From Glycomyces algeriensis (GTDB lineage: Bacteria > Actinomycetota > Actinomycetes > Mycobacteriales > Micromonosporaceae), in assembly GCF_027622855.1 (NCBI RefSeq), contig NZ_JAPZVR010000008.1:62001-126000 (forward strand): a stretch of 64,000 bases of DNA, given 5' to 3'. The notes below the pieces were generated by a model, which ran no database searches, was not told where the DNA came from, and saw nothing but the letters and a program-made list of their open reading frames with translations. Every line of letters starts with the position of its first letter. The first letter of the stretch is position 1. The position numbers were made by a program, and so were the translations under genes. Below are positions 53,153 to 61,521 of the stretch, piece after piece.

Positions 53153-53191
53153 GCCGAAGGCCCCGGACCGCATCGGTCCGGGGCCTTCGGC
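53153..53191. terminator. Bidirectional terminator between DoxX and methyltransferase genes
   Basis: A perfect 17-bp stem (53153-53169 with 53175-53191) encloses GCATC, between two convergent genes. Confidence 0.85.
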
Positions 53192-53196
53192 ACTCG

Positions 53197-53943
53197 CTAT
53201 GCGACCGGCCGGCCCAGCGTCAGGTACGCGAACCCGAGCAGCCCGCGGTGCCCGCGCAGCCACCAGTCCCGGTGCCTGTCGGTCTGCTCGCGGATCTCGG
53301 CCGCCCGCGGGTGCCCGGGGTTGGCCAGCAGCCAGACCTCCTTGTCCGCCAGGAACTGCGACTCGAAGTCGTCCCATTCGGACTGCTCCACCGACTCCAC
53401 CCGCAGCGGCCGGAACCCGGTCGCGACCGCCGCGTCCACGAACTCCGGCAGCGGCATCCAGTCCCCGGTCGACGTCTCCGGCCACATCGCGGCCAGCTCC
53501 GCCTCGGTCGGCACCCGGTTCCACACGCCGTCGCCGATCAGCAGCCGCCCGCCGGGCTTCACGATCTCGTACAGGGCCCGCAGGGCGTCGGCGGCCGTGC
53601 CGAACGCGTGCACCGCGCCGATGTTGATCACCAGATCCGCCGGTTCGGTCCAGTCCTCGCCCCGGTACTCCACGAACTCGAGCCGGTCGGCGATCCCGCG
53701 CCGGGCGGCGCCGGCCCGGCCCCGCTCCAGCAGCTCCAGGTCCGAGTCGACCCCGTACGCCTTCGCGCCCGGCACCTTCGCGGTCACGCGCTGCAGGAGT
53801 TCCCCCCAGCCGCAGCCGATGTCGACGATCACCTGCGGTTGCGCCGCAGCGCACTCCTCGACCTGCCGGTCGAAGCGCCACGGGGCGATGGGGGAGTTGC
53901 AGTCAAGGAAGCCGTATCGTGTCGGCGCGTCATGTCCAGTCAT
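53197..53943 (-). CDS. SAM-dependent methyltransferase
   Basis: The 248-residue class I methyltransferase has VIVDIGCGWGELLQRV (about residues 39-54) as the SAM-binding loop, AYGVDSDLELLERGR for the acidic ribose contact, and LVINIGAVHAFG and VKPGGRLLIGDGVWNR as later motifs. The C-terminal part (DRHRDWWLRGHRGLLGFAY) is less typical. The substrate is unknown. ATG 53943 has TACCGT eight bases upstream on its strand, a possible leaderless start. Confidence 0.8.
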   Translation of the reverse strand: MTGHDAPTRYGFLDCNSPIAPWRFDRQVEECAAAQPQVIVDIGCGWGELLQRVTAKVPGAKAYGVDSDLELLERGRAGAARRGIADRLEFVEYRGEDWTEPADLVINIGAVHAFGTAADALRALYEIVKPGGRLLIGDGVWNRVPTEAELAAMWPETSTGDWMPLPEFVDAAVATGFRPLRVESVEQSEWDDFESQFLADKEVWLLANPGHPRAAEIREQTDRHRDWWLRGHRGLLGFAYLTLGRPVA

Positions 53944-54021
53944 CGGACGACACGGTAGCAACACCCGTCCCGGCCCGCAATCGGATTGCCCCGCCCTCGC
54001 CCGCCCACTACCGTGGCCCCC
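53944..54021. promoter_or_regulatory. Divergent leaderless promoters
   Basis: The gap of 78 bases has TACCGT on the minus strand (53957-53952), eight bases before ATG 53943, and TACCGT on the plus strand (54009-54014), seven bases before ATG 54022. No Shine-Dalgarno is seen on either side. Confidence 0.5.
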
Positions 54022-54321
54022 ATGATCACCGTCCACGCCTACGTCCACGCGCTACCCGCGCACCGCGACGCCTACCTCGAGGGCCTGCGCGCCCTCCAGG
54101 CCGCCACCCGCGCGAACGACCCCGGGTGCCTGCGCTACGAGTTCTGGGCCTCCATCGACGACCCGAACGCCTTCGTCTGCGTCGAGGAGTGGACCGACAT
54201 GGACGCCCTCACCGCCCACCTCGACGCCCCGCACCACATCGCCGGCAGCGCCGCCCTCGACCCCTACCGGTCCCGCCCCGGCGAGATCCAGATCTTTCAA
54301 TCCACCCCCATCGGCCTCTGA
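54022..54321 (+). CDS. Antibiotic biosynthesis monooxygenase-fold protein
   Basis: The 99-residue protein matches the ABM dimeric alpha/beta barrel: VHAYVHALPAHRDAYLEGLRA, the NDPGCLRYEFWASIDDP turn and FVCVEEWTDMDALTAHL, followed by a HHIAGSAAL stretch and a closing strand. Members include cofactor-free monooxygenases and haem-degrading enzymes, and many are uncharacterised. The function here is not determined. It begins leaderless and is followed by the DinB pair. Confidence 0.82.
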   Translation: MITVHAYVHALPAHRDAYLEGLRALQAATRANDPGCLRYEFWASIDDPNAFVCVEEWTDMDALTAHLDAPHHIAGSAALDPYRSRPGEIQIFQSTPIGL

Positions 54322-54350
54322 CGCCACAACCCAGTGGGAGACTCGCACAC

Positions 54351-54932
54351 ATGACCGACCTCAAGACACACCTGGGCCGCTATCTCCAAGCCGGCCGCGA
54401 CGCCGTCCTGTGGAAGCTCGAAGGCCTGGGGGAGTACGACATCCGCCGCCCCCTCACCCCCACCGGCACCAACCTCCTCGGCCTCGTCAAACACCTCGCC
54501 AGCGTCGAGATCGGCTACTTCGGCGAGACCTTCGCCCGACCCTTCCCCGAGACCCTGGCCTGGCTCGACGAGGACGACGCCCACGCCGACCTCTGGGCCA
54601 CCCCCGACGAGAGCCGCGAGTACATCACCGACCTCTACCGCCGCGTCTGGGACCACTCCGACACGACCATCCGCGACCTCGAACTCGACGCCGAGGGCAA
54701 CGTCCCCTGGTGGCCCACCGAGCGCTCCGCCGTCACCCTCGGCCAGATCCTCACCCACATGGTCGCCGAGACCCACCGCCACGCCGGGCACGCCGACATC
54801 GTCCGCGAAGGCATCGACGGCGCCATCGGCATGCGCCAGGGCAACGACAACCTCGGCCGCGACGACGATCAGTCCTGGTCGGACTATTTCGACCTCGTCG
54901 AACGCAACGCCCGCAAAGCCGCAGGCCACTGA
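54351..54932 (+). CDS. DinB-family protein, copy 1
   Basis: The 193-residue protein has a DinB four-helix fold with metal histidines in LLGLVKHLASVE (about residue 47) and in VAETHRHAGHADIV (about 140-150). Such proteins bind a metal and act in thiol- or stress-linked reactions. ATG 54351 lies 11 bases after GGGAG. It is followed after 71 bases by a paralogue. Both share an 87-base identical block (54411-54497 with 55064-55150). Confidence 0.85.
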   Translation: MTDLKTHLGRYLQAGRDAVLWKLEGLGEYDIRRPLTPTGTNLLGLVKHLASVEIGYFGETFARPFPETLAWLDEDDAHADLWATPDESREYITDLYRRVWDHSDTTIRDLELDAEGNVPWWPTERSAVTLGQILTHMVAETHRHAGHADIVREGIDGAIGMRQGNDNLGRDDDQSWSDYFDLVERNARKAAGH

Positions 54933-55003
54933 CCCCGCCGGGCCCCGCCACCCCCGGGGCCCGACCCGCACCGGATGTCGCACCCGGCTGGCACACTCAC
55001 CGC

Positions 55004-55588
55004 ATGACCGACCCCAAGACCCACCTGCACCACTACCTCCGCAACGCCCGCGCCGCCGTCCTCTGGAAGCTCGAAGGCCTGGGGGAGTACGACATCCGCC
55101 GCCCCCTCACCCCCACCGGCACCAACCTCCTCGGCCTCGTCAAACACCTCACCTGCACGACCGCCGACTACTTCGGCACCGTCTTCGACCGGCCCTTCCC
55201 CGACCCCCAGCCCTGGTTCGACCCCGACACCGCCCCAGGCGCCGACATGTGGGCCACCCCCGAAGAACCCACCGCGTTCCTCATCGACCTCTACCACCGC
55301 ACCGGCGCGCACGCCGACTCCCTCATCACCGAACTCGACCTCGACACCGAAGGCCGCGTCCCCTGGTGGCCCGCCGAGGACGCCACGGTCACCCTGCACC
55401 GCATCCTCGTCCACATGATCGACGAGACCAACCGCCACGCCGGCCACGCCGACATCATCCGCGAACTCATCGACGGCAGCGCCGGACTGCGCCAAGGCGC
55501 CGACAACCTGCCCGCCCACAGCCCCGAGCAGTGGACCGCCCACTACAACGCCGTCGAGCAGGCCGCACGCCAAGCCGCCACCCGCTAG
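55004..55588 (+). CDS. DinB-family protein, copy 2
   Basis: The 194-residue paralogue of the preceding gene has the same plan: KHLTCTTADYFG, then VHMIDETNRHAGHADII and an RQGADNLP end. Outside the identical block the two proteins differ at many residues. ATG 55004 is preceded by CACACT six bases upstream, a weak leaderless signal, with no clear Shine-Dalgarno. Metal-binding histidines are conserved. Confidence 0.85.
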   Translation: MTDPKTHLHHYLRNARAAVLWKLEGLGEYDIRRPLTPTGTNLLGLVKHLTCTTADYFGTVFDRPFPDPQPWFDPDTAPGADMWATPEEPTAFLIDLYHRTGAHADSLITELDLDTEGRVPWWPAEDATVTLHRILVHMIDETNRHAGHADIIRELIDGSAGLRQGADNLPAHSPEQWTAHYNAVEQAARQAATR

Positions 55589-55676
55589 ACGGCACCGGGC
55601 CCCGGCAGCACCACGCCACTGGGGGGCCCGAACCCCGAACCGGACAAAACACGCGCACCAGCCCAGGGGAGGAGCA

Positions 55677-56795
55677 CTACGAAGCAGAACTACCCTTCCG
55701 GTCCTCCCGCTCCACCAACCGCGCCTCCGCCGCCAGCGCCCGCTCACGCCACGACTCCACCGCCGCCCGCGCCTCCGCACCCGCAGCCTCAGCGCCCTCC
55801 GCACGCGACACCGACACCCGCGCATCAGCGACCGCACCGGCAAGCTCACCGCGCAACCGCTCCACATCGGCCACCAGCACCGCCGCCCGGGACGCCGCCT
55901 GCTCGGCATCCCGCCGCGCCACCGCCACCTCCGCGACCAGCGACTCCACCCTGGACCGCTCCCGGTCCCGCTCACCGATGAACCCCAGCGCCCGCGTCTC
56001 GGCCCGCTCCAACGCCGCCTCACCGGCCCGCAACGCCTCCGCAGCCTCCGCCGCCACCTGATCCGCCCGCGCCCGGGCCGCCTCAGCCGCGCCCCGCGCC
56101 GACACCGCCTCCTGCTCGGCCTCCTCACGCGCCACCACCGCAGCATCCCGCTCCGCCAACGCCGCCGCCCGCGCCTGCGCAGCCGCACGCGCCAACCCCT
56201 CGGCCTCCTCACGACCGGCCACCGCCGCAGCCGCCTCAGCCCGCGCCGACACCGCCTCCTCACGAGCCGCCTCCGCGTCCCGCACCGCCGCCAGCCGCGC
56301 CGCGACCGCCTCCTTCGCCCGCCCCTCAGCGGCCGCCAACGCACCGGCCACCCGCTCGGCCTCGACCCCCGCAGCCGCCAACTCCTCACGCAGCGCCGAC
56401 ACCCGCGACGCCACCTCGTCCCGCTCCGCCCGCGCCGCCGCCACCGACGCCGCCGCATCCGACCGCACCTCGGCCAGCCGCGCCTCCACCTCGGCCGGAT
56501 CGGTCTCCGCCCGCAGCGCCTCGGCGAGCGGCGCCAGCGCCGACGCCATCGACTGCTCGATCTGCTCGTACAGCTCCTCAGCCCGCGCGAGCGCACCCTC
56601 AAGGCCCGGCGTCGACCGGCGCAGCTCGCGCTGGCGCTTGGCCTGGGCCGCGCAGTCGCCCTCAGCGCAGTACAGCCGCGGGCGTCCGCGCCCGGGCTGC
56701 TGCGGGATCGGCGTCCCGCACCGCTTGCACAGCGTCGCGCCCTTCACGGGCGTCTTGGTGGTCGTCGTGGCGGTAGTCGTGCCTGTTTTCGTCAT
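55677..56795 (-). CDS. Zinc-ribbon protein with a long coiled coil (KfrA-like architecture)
   Basis: The 372-residue protein has a Thr-rich start, a zinc ribbon with Cys23, Cys26, Cys43 and Cys48 (CKRCG ... YCAEGDC) and then about 300 residues of alanine/glutamate/arginine-rich heptads, with EELYEQIEQ near the start and RERALAAEARLVERE at the end. This resembles plasmid KfrA proteins and other DNA-binding coiled coils, although KfrA has a helix-turn-helix instead of a ribbon. ATG 56795 is chosen because TAGGTT lies six bases before it. A 30-base AT-rich palindrome sits just upstream. Confidence 0.7.
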   Translation of the reverse strand: MTKTGTTTATTTTKTPVKGATLCKRCGTPIPQQPGRGRPRLYCAEGDCAAQAKRQRELRRSTPGLEGALARAEELYEQIEQSMASALAPLAEALRAETDPAEVEARLAEVRSDAAASVAAARAERDEVASRVSALREELAAAGVEAERVAGALAAAEGRAKEAVAARLAAVRDAEAAREEAVSARAEAAAAVAGREEAEGLARAAAQARAAALAERDAAVVAREEAEQEAVSARGAAEAARARADQVAAEAAEALRAGEAALERAETRALGFIGERDRERSRVESLVAEVAVARRDAEQAASRAAVLVADVERLRGELAGAVADARVSVSRAEGAEAAGAEARAAVESWRERALAAEARLVEREDRKGSSAS

Positions 56796-56801
56796 GCACA
56801 C

Positions 56802-56847
56802 AACCTACCATTATTAATTTCCGTTTTTAATATTTAAATAACGGAAA
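56802..56847 (-). promoter_or_regulatory. Leaderless promoter with AT-rich palindromic operator
   Basis: On the minus strand TAGGTT (56807-56802) is six bases from ATG 56795. TTTCCGTT (56818-56825) and AACGGAAA (56840-56847) form an inverted repeat around an AT-only 14-base centre, placed over the -35 region. This AT island is unlike the surrounding sequence. Confidence 0.65.
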
Positions 56848-57172
56848 AACAAGCGTGTCGCCTCCAGATACATAACTCACGAGAAGTGCCGTTCCCGCAA
56901 GTAATGATGATTCCGGGCCTGACACGACCTCCCGTGAATCGAGGGGTCGTTCGTCGGGTCGGTAACCCCATTGACGCGATCGGCCGCGGCCGCCGGGATT
57001 CGGAGCCGCCGTGGGCGAGCGGACGGCGGCGTGGCGGACGCGCGGCGGACCACGGTCCCGGCGGGCGCGAGCCTGATTTGCCGCAGACGCCGTGAACCGG
57101 TCAGGAATCGAGAAGCCGTGCACCCGCCGCCGCCGTTAGCGTGAGAATCACTGAGCGACGGAAGGAAACACC
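56848..57172. other. Intergenic stretch upstream of the DUF1801 gene
   Basis: Beyond the AT-rich palindrome no gene is supported. A TAGCGT box at about 57136-57141 may be the -10 of the following gene, which has a ribosome binding site (GGAAGGA). Confidence 0.35.
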
Positions 57173-57595
57173 ATGACCGACGGACTCTCCAACGAAGAAC
57201 GCGCCGCCGTCAAAGCGCGCGCGAAAGAACTCAGGGACGCCGACCGCGGCAAGGACAAGGACGAGGCCGCGCTCCTCAAGGCCATCGCGGAGATGGACGA
57301 GCCGGACCGGGCGCTGGCCCAGCGTATCCACGCCGTCGTCACCGCCGCCGCCCCGGAGCTCGTGGCGAAGACCTGGTACGGCCAGCCGGCGTACGCCCGG
57401 CCGGGCAAGGGCGGGAAGGTCGTGGTCTTCTTCCGCAGCGGCCTGAAGGACAAGGAGCGGTACTCCAGCCTCGGCTTCTCGGCCGAGGCGAACCTCGACG
57501 AGGGCGGCTTCTGGCCGACCTCGTACGCCGTCACCGATCTGGACGAGGCCGCCGAAGCGGCCCTGTTCCAGCTGGTCAAGCGCGCCGTGTCCTGA
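57173..57595 (+). CDS. DUF1801-family protein
   Basis: The 140-residue protein begins with basic helices (AAVKARAKELRDADRGKDK). It then has AEMDEPDRALAQRIHAVV, PELVAKTWYGQPAYAR and LGFSAEANLDEGGFWPTSY, which fit the DUF1801 (YdhG-like) fold. Relatives bind iron or have unknown function. ATG 57173 follows GGAAGGA. It may be transcribed together with the VOC gene, which starts 97 bases later. Confidence 0.8.
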   Translation: MTDGLSNEERAAVKARAKELRDADRGKDKDEAALLKAIAEMDEPDRALAQRIHAVVTAAAPELVAKTWYGQPAYARPGKGGKVVVFFRSGLKDKERYSSLGFSAEANLDEGGFWPTSYAVTDLDEAAEAALFQLVKRAVS

Positions 57596-57692
57596 TCCCC
57601 CGCGTGTGCGGTGCGAAACGGCGAATCGCGGCCCGGCGCCGTCTCCGCTTGCGAGGATGGCGGTGACACCGCTTCGACGAAGGGAGCCCGCG

Positions 57693-58094
57693 ATGGGTTC
57701 GATCCTCAATCCGTACATCGCATTCGATGGCGACGCACGGGAGGCCATGGAGTTCTACCAAAGCGTCCTCGGCGGCGAGTTGAAGGTGATGACCTTCGGC
57801 GAGTCCGGCATGCCCGGGCCCAACGCCGACCAGGTCATGCACGCGCAGCTGTCCTCGGACGCCGGCTACACGCTCATGGCCTCGGACATGCCGCCCGGCG
57901 TGGAGCACAAGCCCGGAACGAACGTCTCGATCAGCCTCTCCGGCGACGACGCCGACCGGCTCCGCGGCTACTGGGAGGCCTTGAGCGACGGCGCCGAGGT
58001 CAGCATGCCCTTGGAGAAGCAGATGTGGGGCGACGAGTTCGGTGCCCTGGTCGACCGGTTCGGGATCAACTGGATGGTCGACATCACCGCTTGA
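57693..58094 (+). CDS. VOC/PhnB-like protein
   Basis: The 133-residue protein has the two paired beta-alpha-beta units of the vicinal oxygen chelate fold: NPYIAFDGDAREAMEFYQSVLG (split) and HAQLSSDAGYTLMASDMPP, then VSISLSGDDADRLRGYWEAL and WGDEFGALVDRFGINWMVDI. It resembles PhnB-type proteins of unknown substrate. ATG 57693 follows AGGGAG. A strong terminator ends the gene. Confidence 0.85.
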   Translation: MGSILNPYIAFDGDAREAMEFYQSVLGGELKVMTFGESGMPGPNADQVMHAQLSSDAGYTLMASDMPPGVEHKPGTNVSISLSGDDADRLRGYWEALSDGAEVSMPLEKQMWGDEFGALVDRFGINWMVDITA

Positions 58095-58113
58095 GAACGA
58101 GCGCGGCACCGCA

Positions 58114-58148
58114 AAGCGGGTGCTGGACCCTAGGTCCAGCACCCGCTT
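58114..58148. terminator. Bidirectional terminator after the VOC gene
   Basis: AAGCGGGTGCTGGACC (58114-58129) and its perfect complement (58133-58148) form a 16-bp stem around CTA, followed by CCTTCTTCG. It lies between convergent genes. Confidence 0.9.
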
Positions 58149-58193
58149 CCTTCTTCGTTACTTGCGGGAATCTAGCTGTCGGGTCGTCGCGTC

Positions 58194-59183
58194 TCAGTTG
58201 AGGCCGCGCGGGATCCGCCAGAACGCGACCCCTGCCAGGAGGGCCGAGAGTACGGCGGCGATGCCGAACTCGATCCATTGGAAGTCCCAGTACCGGTCGG
58301 CGGGCTGGTACGTGACGTCGAACGTGGCGCCGAGGTCGACCATGCAGTCGTCCGGGGTGCCGCCCACGGTGTCGCAGGCTTCGATGTCCTCCGCGGTGAC
58401 GTCGGTGCCGTCGGCTTTGTGGACGACGATGTACTCCGAGACGACCCAGGCGCCGGGGATCGTGTAGCCCTGGACGCCCGCGCCCTGCGGGCCGATGCCG
58501 AAGGAGTCGATCTGGCCCACGGTGTTGGCGTCGTCCCAGGCGATGGTCTCGGTGACGGGCTCGGCGAACTGCGGGCGGAGCACATTCGCCATGACGAGCT
58601 GGAACATCACGAAGACCACGAGCGTGACCGCCATGGCCACGAGGGTCTTGCGAGTCAGGACGCCGATGACGACGCCGAGGGTGAACGCCAGCAGCGCGTA
58701 CCCGAACGGGGCGAGGTCGCGGGCGGCGAACGTCAGCGGTTCGAACCGGCTGTCGACCACCTTGTCGAACGGCCCTGCGGCCCAGGTCAAGAGGAGGCTC
58801 AGCGCGCCGGTGAACAGGACGCTCACTCCCCCGACGAGCGCGAGTTTCACGGCGAGCCAGCGGGCGCGGGTGACCGACTGGTTCCACACCAGCCGGTGGG
58901 TGCCGGTCTCGAGTTCGCGGGTGATGAGGGGTGCGGCCCAGAACGCGCCGATGAGCGCCGGTGCGGCGAGCAGGAGCAGTCCGATGAGGAGGAGCCCGGA
59001 GCCGAACTGCTCGGCGAGGGTGTGCGCGGCGTCCTCGCAGGCGCTGGTGCAGTCGGTGATGTTGATGCGGTAGGCCTCGCGGATGTCGCCGGCGAGGAAC
59101 AGCAGGTAGACGGCGGCGGCGACGACGAGGCCGGCGGTCCACAGGGTCTGGGCGCGCATTTGGCGCCAGGTCAGCCAGATCAT
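58194..59183 (-). CDS. ABC-2 type transporter permease
   Basis: The 329-residue membrane protein starts MIWLTWRQMRAQTLWT and has about six membrane helices: LWTAGLVVAAAVYLLFLAG, LLLIGLLLLAAPALIGAFW, LALVGGVSVLFTGALSLLL and further ones. A large extracytoplasmic loop (from RPQFAEPVTET to near 300) precedes the last helix. ABC-2 type permeases of this kind are paired with one ATPase and a GntR repressor. Its start codon overlaps the ATPase stop. The cargo is unknown; drug or lipid export are possible. Confidence 0.85.
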   Translation of the reverse strand: MIWLTWRQMRAQTLWTAGLVVAAAVYLLFLAGDIREAYRINITDCTSACEDAAHTLAEQFGSGLLLIGLLLLAAPALIGAFWAAPLITRELETGTHRLVWNQSVTRARWLAVKLALVGGVSVLFTGALSLLLTWAAGPFDKVVDSRFEPLTFAARDLAPFGYALLAFTLGVVIGVLTRKTLVAMAVTLVVFVMFQLVMANVLRPQFAEPVTETIAWDDANTVGQIDSFGIGPQGAGVQGYTIPGAWVVSEYIVVHKADGTDVTAEDIEACDTVGGTPDDCMVDLGATFDVTYQPADRYWDFQWIEFGIAAVLSALLAGVAFWRIPRGLN

Positions 59184-60073
59184 GCGCGGGTCTCCTGGAG
59201 GGTCGGGGCGGTGAGGCCTTCGGCGCGGTGCAGGTAGGTGAGGACCATGTCCTCGAGTCCGACCGAGTCGGCGCCGGGGAGCTCGAGGTGGTCGCCGGTG
59301 GTGTCGTGGACGATGAGGGTGGTCTGGCGGTCGGTATGGTCGGCGGCGATGACCTTGACGCCGTCGGGCAGTGCGTCGAGGGTGCCGCGGGGGCCGACGA
59401 GCCGGTGGTGGGCTGCGAGGAGGTCCTCGATGTCCCCCGCGACCTGGACGCGGGACTCGGCCAGGACGATGAGGTGGTCGCAGACGCGTTCGACGTCCCC
59501 GATGAGGTGCGAGGAGAGGATCACGGAGACCTCGAGTTCGGCGACGAACTCCATGAGGTTCTGCAGGAACGCGCGGCGCGCGAGGGGGTCGAGGGCGGCG
59601 ACCGGCTCGTCGAAGATGAGCAGCCGGGGCCGTTTCGCGGCGGCGATGGTGAGCGCGAGCTGGGCCTTCTGGCCGCCGGAGAGGCGACCGGCCTTCTTCG
59701 CGGGGTCGAGGCCGAGCCGTGCGATGCGGTCGCGGGCGAAGGCGTCGTCCCAGGTGGGGTTGAGGTGCTCCCCCAGGCTCAGGTGGTCGGCGACGGACAG
59801 GCCCGCGTAGACCGGGGTGTCCTGTGCGACGAAGCCGACGTCGGCGAGTTGGGCGCTGTCGGCGGCCGGGGTGCGGCCGAGGACCTCGATGCGGCCGCTG
59901 GTGGGCCGGATGAGCCCGGATGCGAGGGCCAGGAGCGTGGACTTACCGGCGCCGTTGGGGCCGACGAGGCCGACGATGCGGCCGGCGGGGATGTCGAGGG
60001 TGGCTTCGGCGAGCGCGGTGTGCTTGCCGTAGCGCTTCGTGAGTGCGGTGGTGCTCAGGACTGGGGTGCTCAT
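59180..60073 (-). CDS. ABC transporter ATP-binding protein
   Basis: The 297-residue ATPase has GLVGPNGAGKST (about 34-45, Walker A), RLSGGQKAQLAL (signature) and RPRLLIFDEPVAALDP (Walker B). A switch histidine follows in SVILSSHLIGDVE. It energises the adjacent ABC-2 permease. ATG 60073 is used because the family begins at VLSTTALTKRYG; the longer frame upstream lacks family character. It overlaps the GntR gene's stop by four bases. Confidence 0.92.
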   Translation of the reverse strand: MSTPVLSTTALTKRYGKHTALAEATLDIPAGRIVGLVGPNGAGKSTLLALASGLIRPTSGRIEVLGRTPAADSAQLADVGFVAQDTPVYAGLSVADHLSLGEHLNPTWDDAFARDRIARLGLDPAKKAGRLSGGQKAQLALTIAAAKRPRLLIFDEPVAALDPLARRAFLQNLMEFVAELEVSVILSSHLIGDVERVCDHLIVLAESRVQVAGDIEDLLAAHHRLVGPRGTLDALPDGVKVIAADHTDRQTTLIVHDTTGDHLELPGADSVGLEDMVLTYLHRAEGLTAPTLQETRA

Positions 60074-60459
60074 GGGGTCACCTGTGGTGCCTTTCTGATG
60101 GTGGTGTCGAAGAGGGCTTTGATGGCGGCGTCGTCGAGTCCGGCGGCGCGGGCGGTGGTGATCCACTGGTGGAGTGCGGTGCCGAGTTCGGCGTGGGCGT
60201 CGAGGCTGGCGTCGGCGAGGGTCGCGGTGACGAAGGTGCCGCGTCCGGGCTGGGGTGCGACGAGGCCTTGGCGTTCGAGTTCGCGGTAGGCCTTGAGGAC
60301 GGTGTTGGGGTTGATGGCGATCTTGGCGACGACTTGCTTGACCGTGGGCAGCTGGTCCCCCACGTCGAGCATGCCCAGTCGGAGGGCTTGCTGGACCTGC
60401 TGGACGAGTTGCATGTACGGGGCCACGCCGGAGCGGGGTTCGAGGTGGAAGTCGATCAC
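60070..60459 (-). CDS. GntR-family regulator, YtrA type
   Basis: The 129-residue protein has a GntR winged helix (YMQLVQQVQQALRLGMLDVGDQLPTV, residues 15-40; NTVLKAYRELERQGLV as recognition helix) and a short C-terminus of about 50 residues. This short form is the YtrA subgroup, which normally represses its own ABC transporter operon. It is the first gene of the GntR-ATPase-permease operon. The 90-base upstream stretch is AT-rich with TATAGT and TAGTG/CACTA-type half sites, a likely operator. Confidence 0.88.
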   Translation of the reverse strand: MIDFHLEPRSGVAPYMQLVQQVQQALRLGMLDVGDQLPTVKQVVAKIAINPNTVLKAYRELERQGLVAPQPGRGTFVTATLADASLDAHAELGTALHQWITTARAAGLDDAAIKALFDTTIRKAPQVTP

Positions 60460-60550
60460 GAAGTTTCTCTATTTCACTAGGATGTTAGCACTATAGAACT
60501 ATGGGGGTGCCCGCGTCAATCGCGGGGTCCCGCTACTCCCCTGCCGGGGC

Positions 60551-60775
60551 CTATCGTCCCTGGTTGCGGGGGTGCTGCCGGGCTTGGCGCTCGTTGCCGA
60601 ACTTGTAGGCGCCGGTCCAGCGGGCCATCACGAGCTGCTCGTCCCCTGCGGCGATCTCGTCGAGGAACGTCGCCGCGCGGTGGCCGCGGAGGGTCGCGGC
60701 CGCACGTCCGCGGTGCGTGATGACGATGGTGCCGTCACTGCGCTGCGTCCAGCTGAATCCCGAAGGCGCGCTCAC
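60551..60775 (-). CDS. Small conserved-looking protein of unknown function
   Basis: The 74-residue protein starts at GTG overlapping the rhomboid gene stop (GTGA). It reads VSAPSGFSWTQRSDGTIVITHRG with RAATFLDEIAAGDEQLVMARWTG further on and a basic tail. This is a compact beta-alpha pattern with charged surface, not low complexity, which supports a real coding gene. I recognise no named family, although small proteins of this size occur downstream of rhomboid genes in actinobacteria. Confidence 0.65.
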   Translation of the reverse strand: MSAPSGFSWTQRSDGTIVITHRGRAAATLRGHRAATFLDEIAAGDEQLVMARWTGAYKFGNERQARQHPRNQGR

Positions 60776-61392
60776 GCGACGGGGCTCGCCGCGCTCCGGG
60801 CGGCCTTCGCGGCCTTGGCGGCTTTCGCGGTGGCGAAGGCCGCGAGGATCCCGCCGATGAACCCGAACAGGTGCGCCTGCCAGGACACGTGCGGGTGCGA
60901 GGGCAGGATGCCCCAGATCAGCGACCCGTAGACGATCACGATGAGGACGCTGATGAGGATGTCGGCGATGCTGCGGATGAAGACGCCGCGCGCGATCAGG
61001 TAGCCGAAGAGCCCGAAGGCGACCCCCGAGGCGCCCACGGTCACGCTCCACGCGGGCGAGAGCAGCCACACGCCGAGCCCGGAGACGACCAGCGAGCAGG
61101 CCAGCGCGATCCACATGCCGCGCCAGTCGCGGAGTGCGGCGATGGTGCCCATGACGGCGAGGGGGATGGTGTTGGAGATGAGGTGGGGGGCGCCGGCGTG
61201 GAGGAGGGGTGCGGCGGGGATGCCGGGGAAGAGTCCTTCGGTGCTGCGGGGGTGGATGCCGAAGTTGGTGAGGTGGGCGGGCAGGACGATGTCGATGATG
61301 AGGATGAGCCACATGAGGGCGATGAGGGTGCCCCAGAGGATGAGGGCGCGGCGGAGGGGGTGCATGCGGGTGGGTGCGGTGGGGTTGGCCAT
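60772..61392 (-). CDS. Rhomboid-family intramembrane serine protease
   Basis: The 206-residue protein has six membrane helices. The catalytic serine lies in VGASGVAFGLFGYL, the histidine in HLFGFIGGILAAF, and HLISNTIPLAVMG gives the oxyanion-side Asn. It cleaves membrane proteins within the bilayer. ATG 61392 follows AAGGA. The C-terminal alanine/lysine-rich tail runs into the next gene, which overlaps it. Substrates are unknown. Confidence 0.9.
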   Translation of the reverse strand: MANPTAPTRMHPLRRALILWGTLIALMWLILIIDIVLPAHLTNFGIHPRSTEGLFPGIPAAPLLHAGAPHLISNTIPLAVMGTIAALRDWRGMWIALACSLVVSGLGVWLLSPAWSVTVGASGVAFGLFGYLIARGVFIRSIADILISVLIVIVYGSLIWGILPSHPHVSWQAHLFGFIGGILAAFATAKAAKAAKAARSAASPVA

Positions 61393-61509
61393 CGTGGTCC
61401 TTGGTGAGGTGCAGTGGGGGTCGTCGTATTGAAGGGTAGTCGGTGGGGTGGCGTGTGCGGGGGTTCGCTCGGGTCGGGCGTGAGGGGGTGCGGGGTTGGG
61501 CGCGGGTGG

Positions 61510-61521
61510 TAGGTTCCCTCG
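61510..61521 (+). promoter_or_regulatory. Leaderless promoter of the FKBP gene
   Basis: TAGGTT (61510-61515) is followed by six bases and GTG 61522, with no Shine-Dalgarno sequence. Confidence 0.5.
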
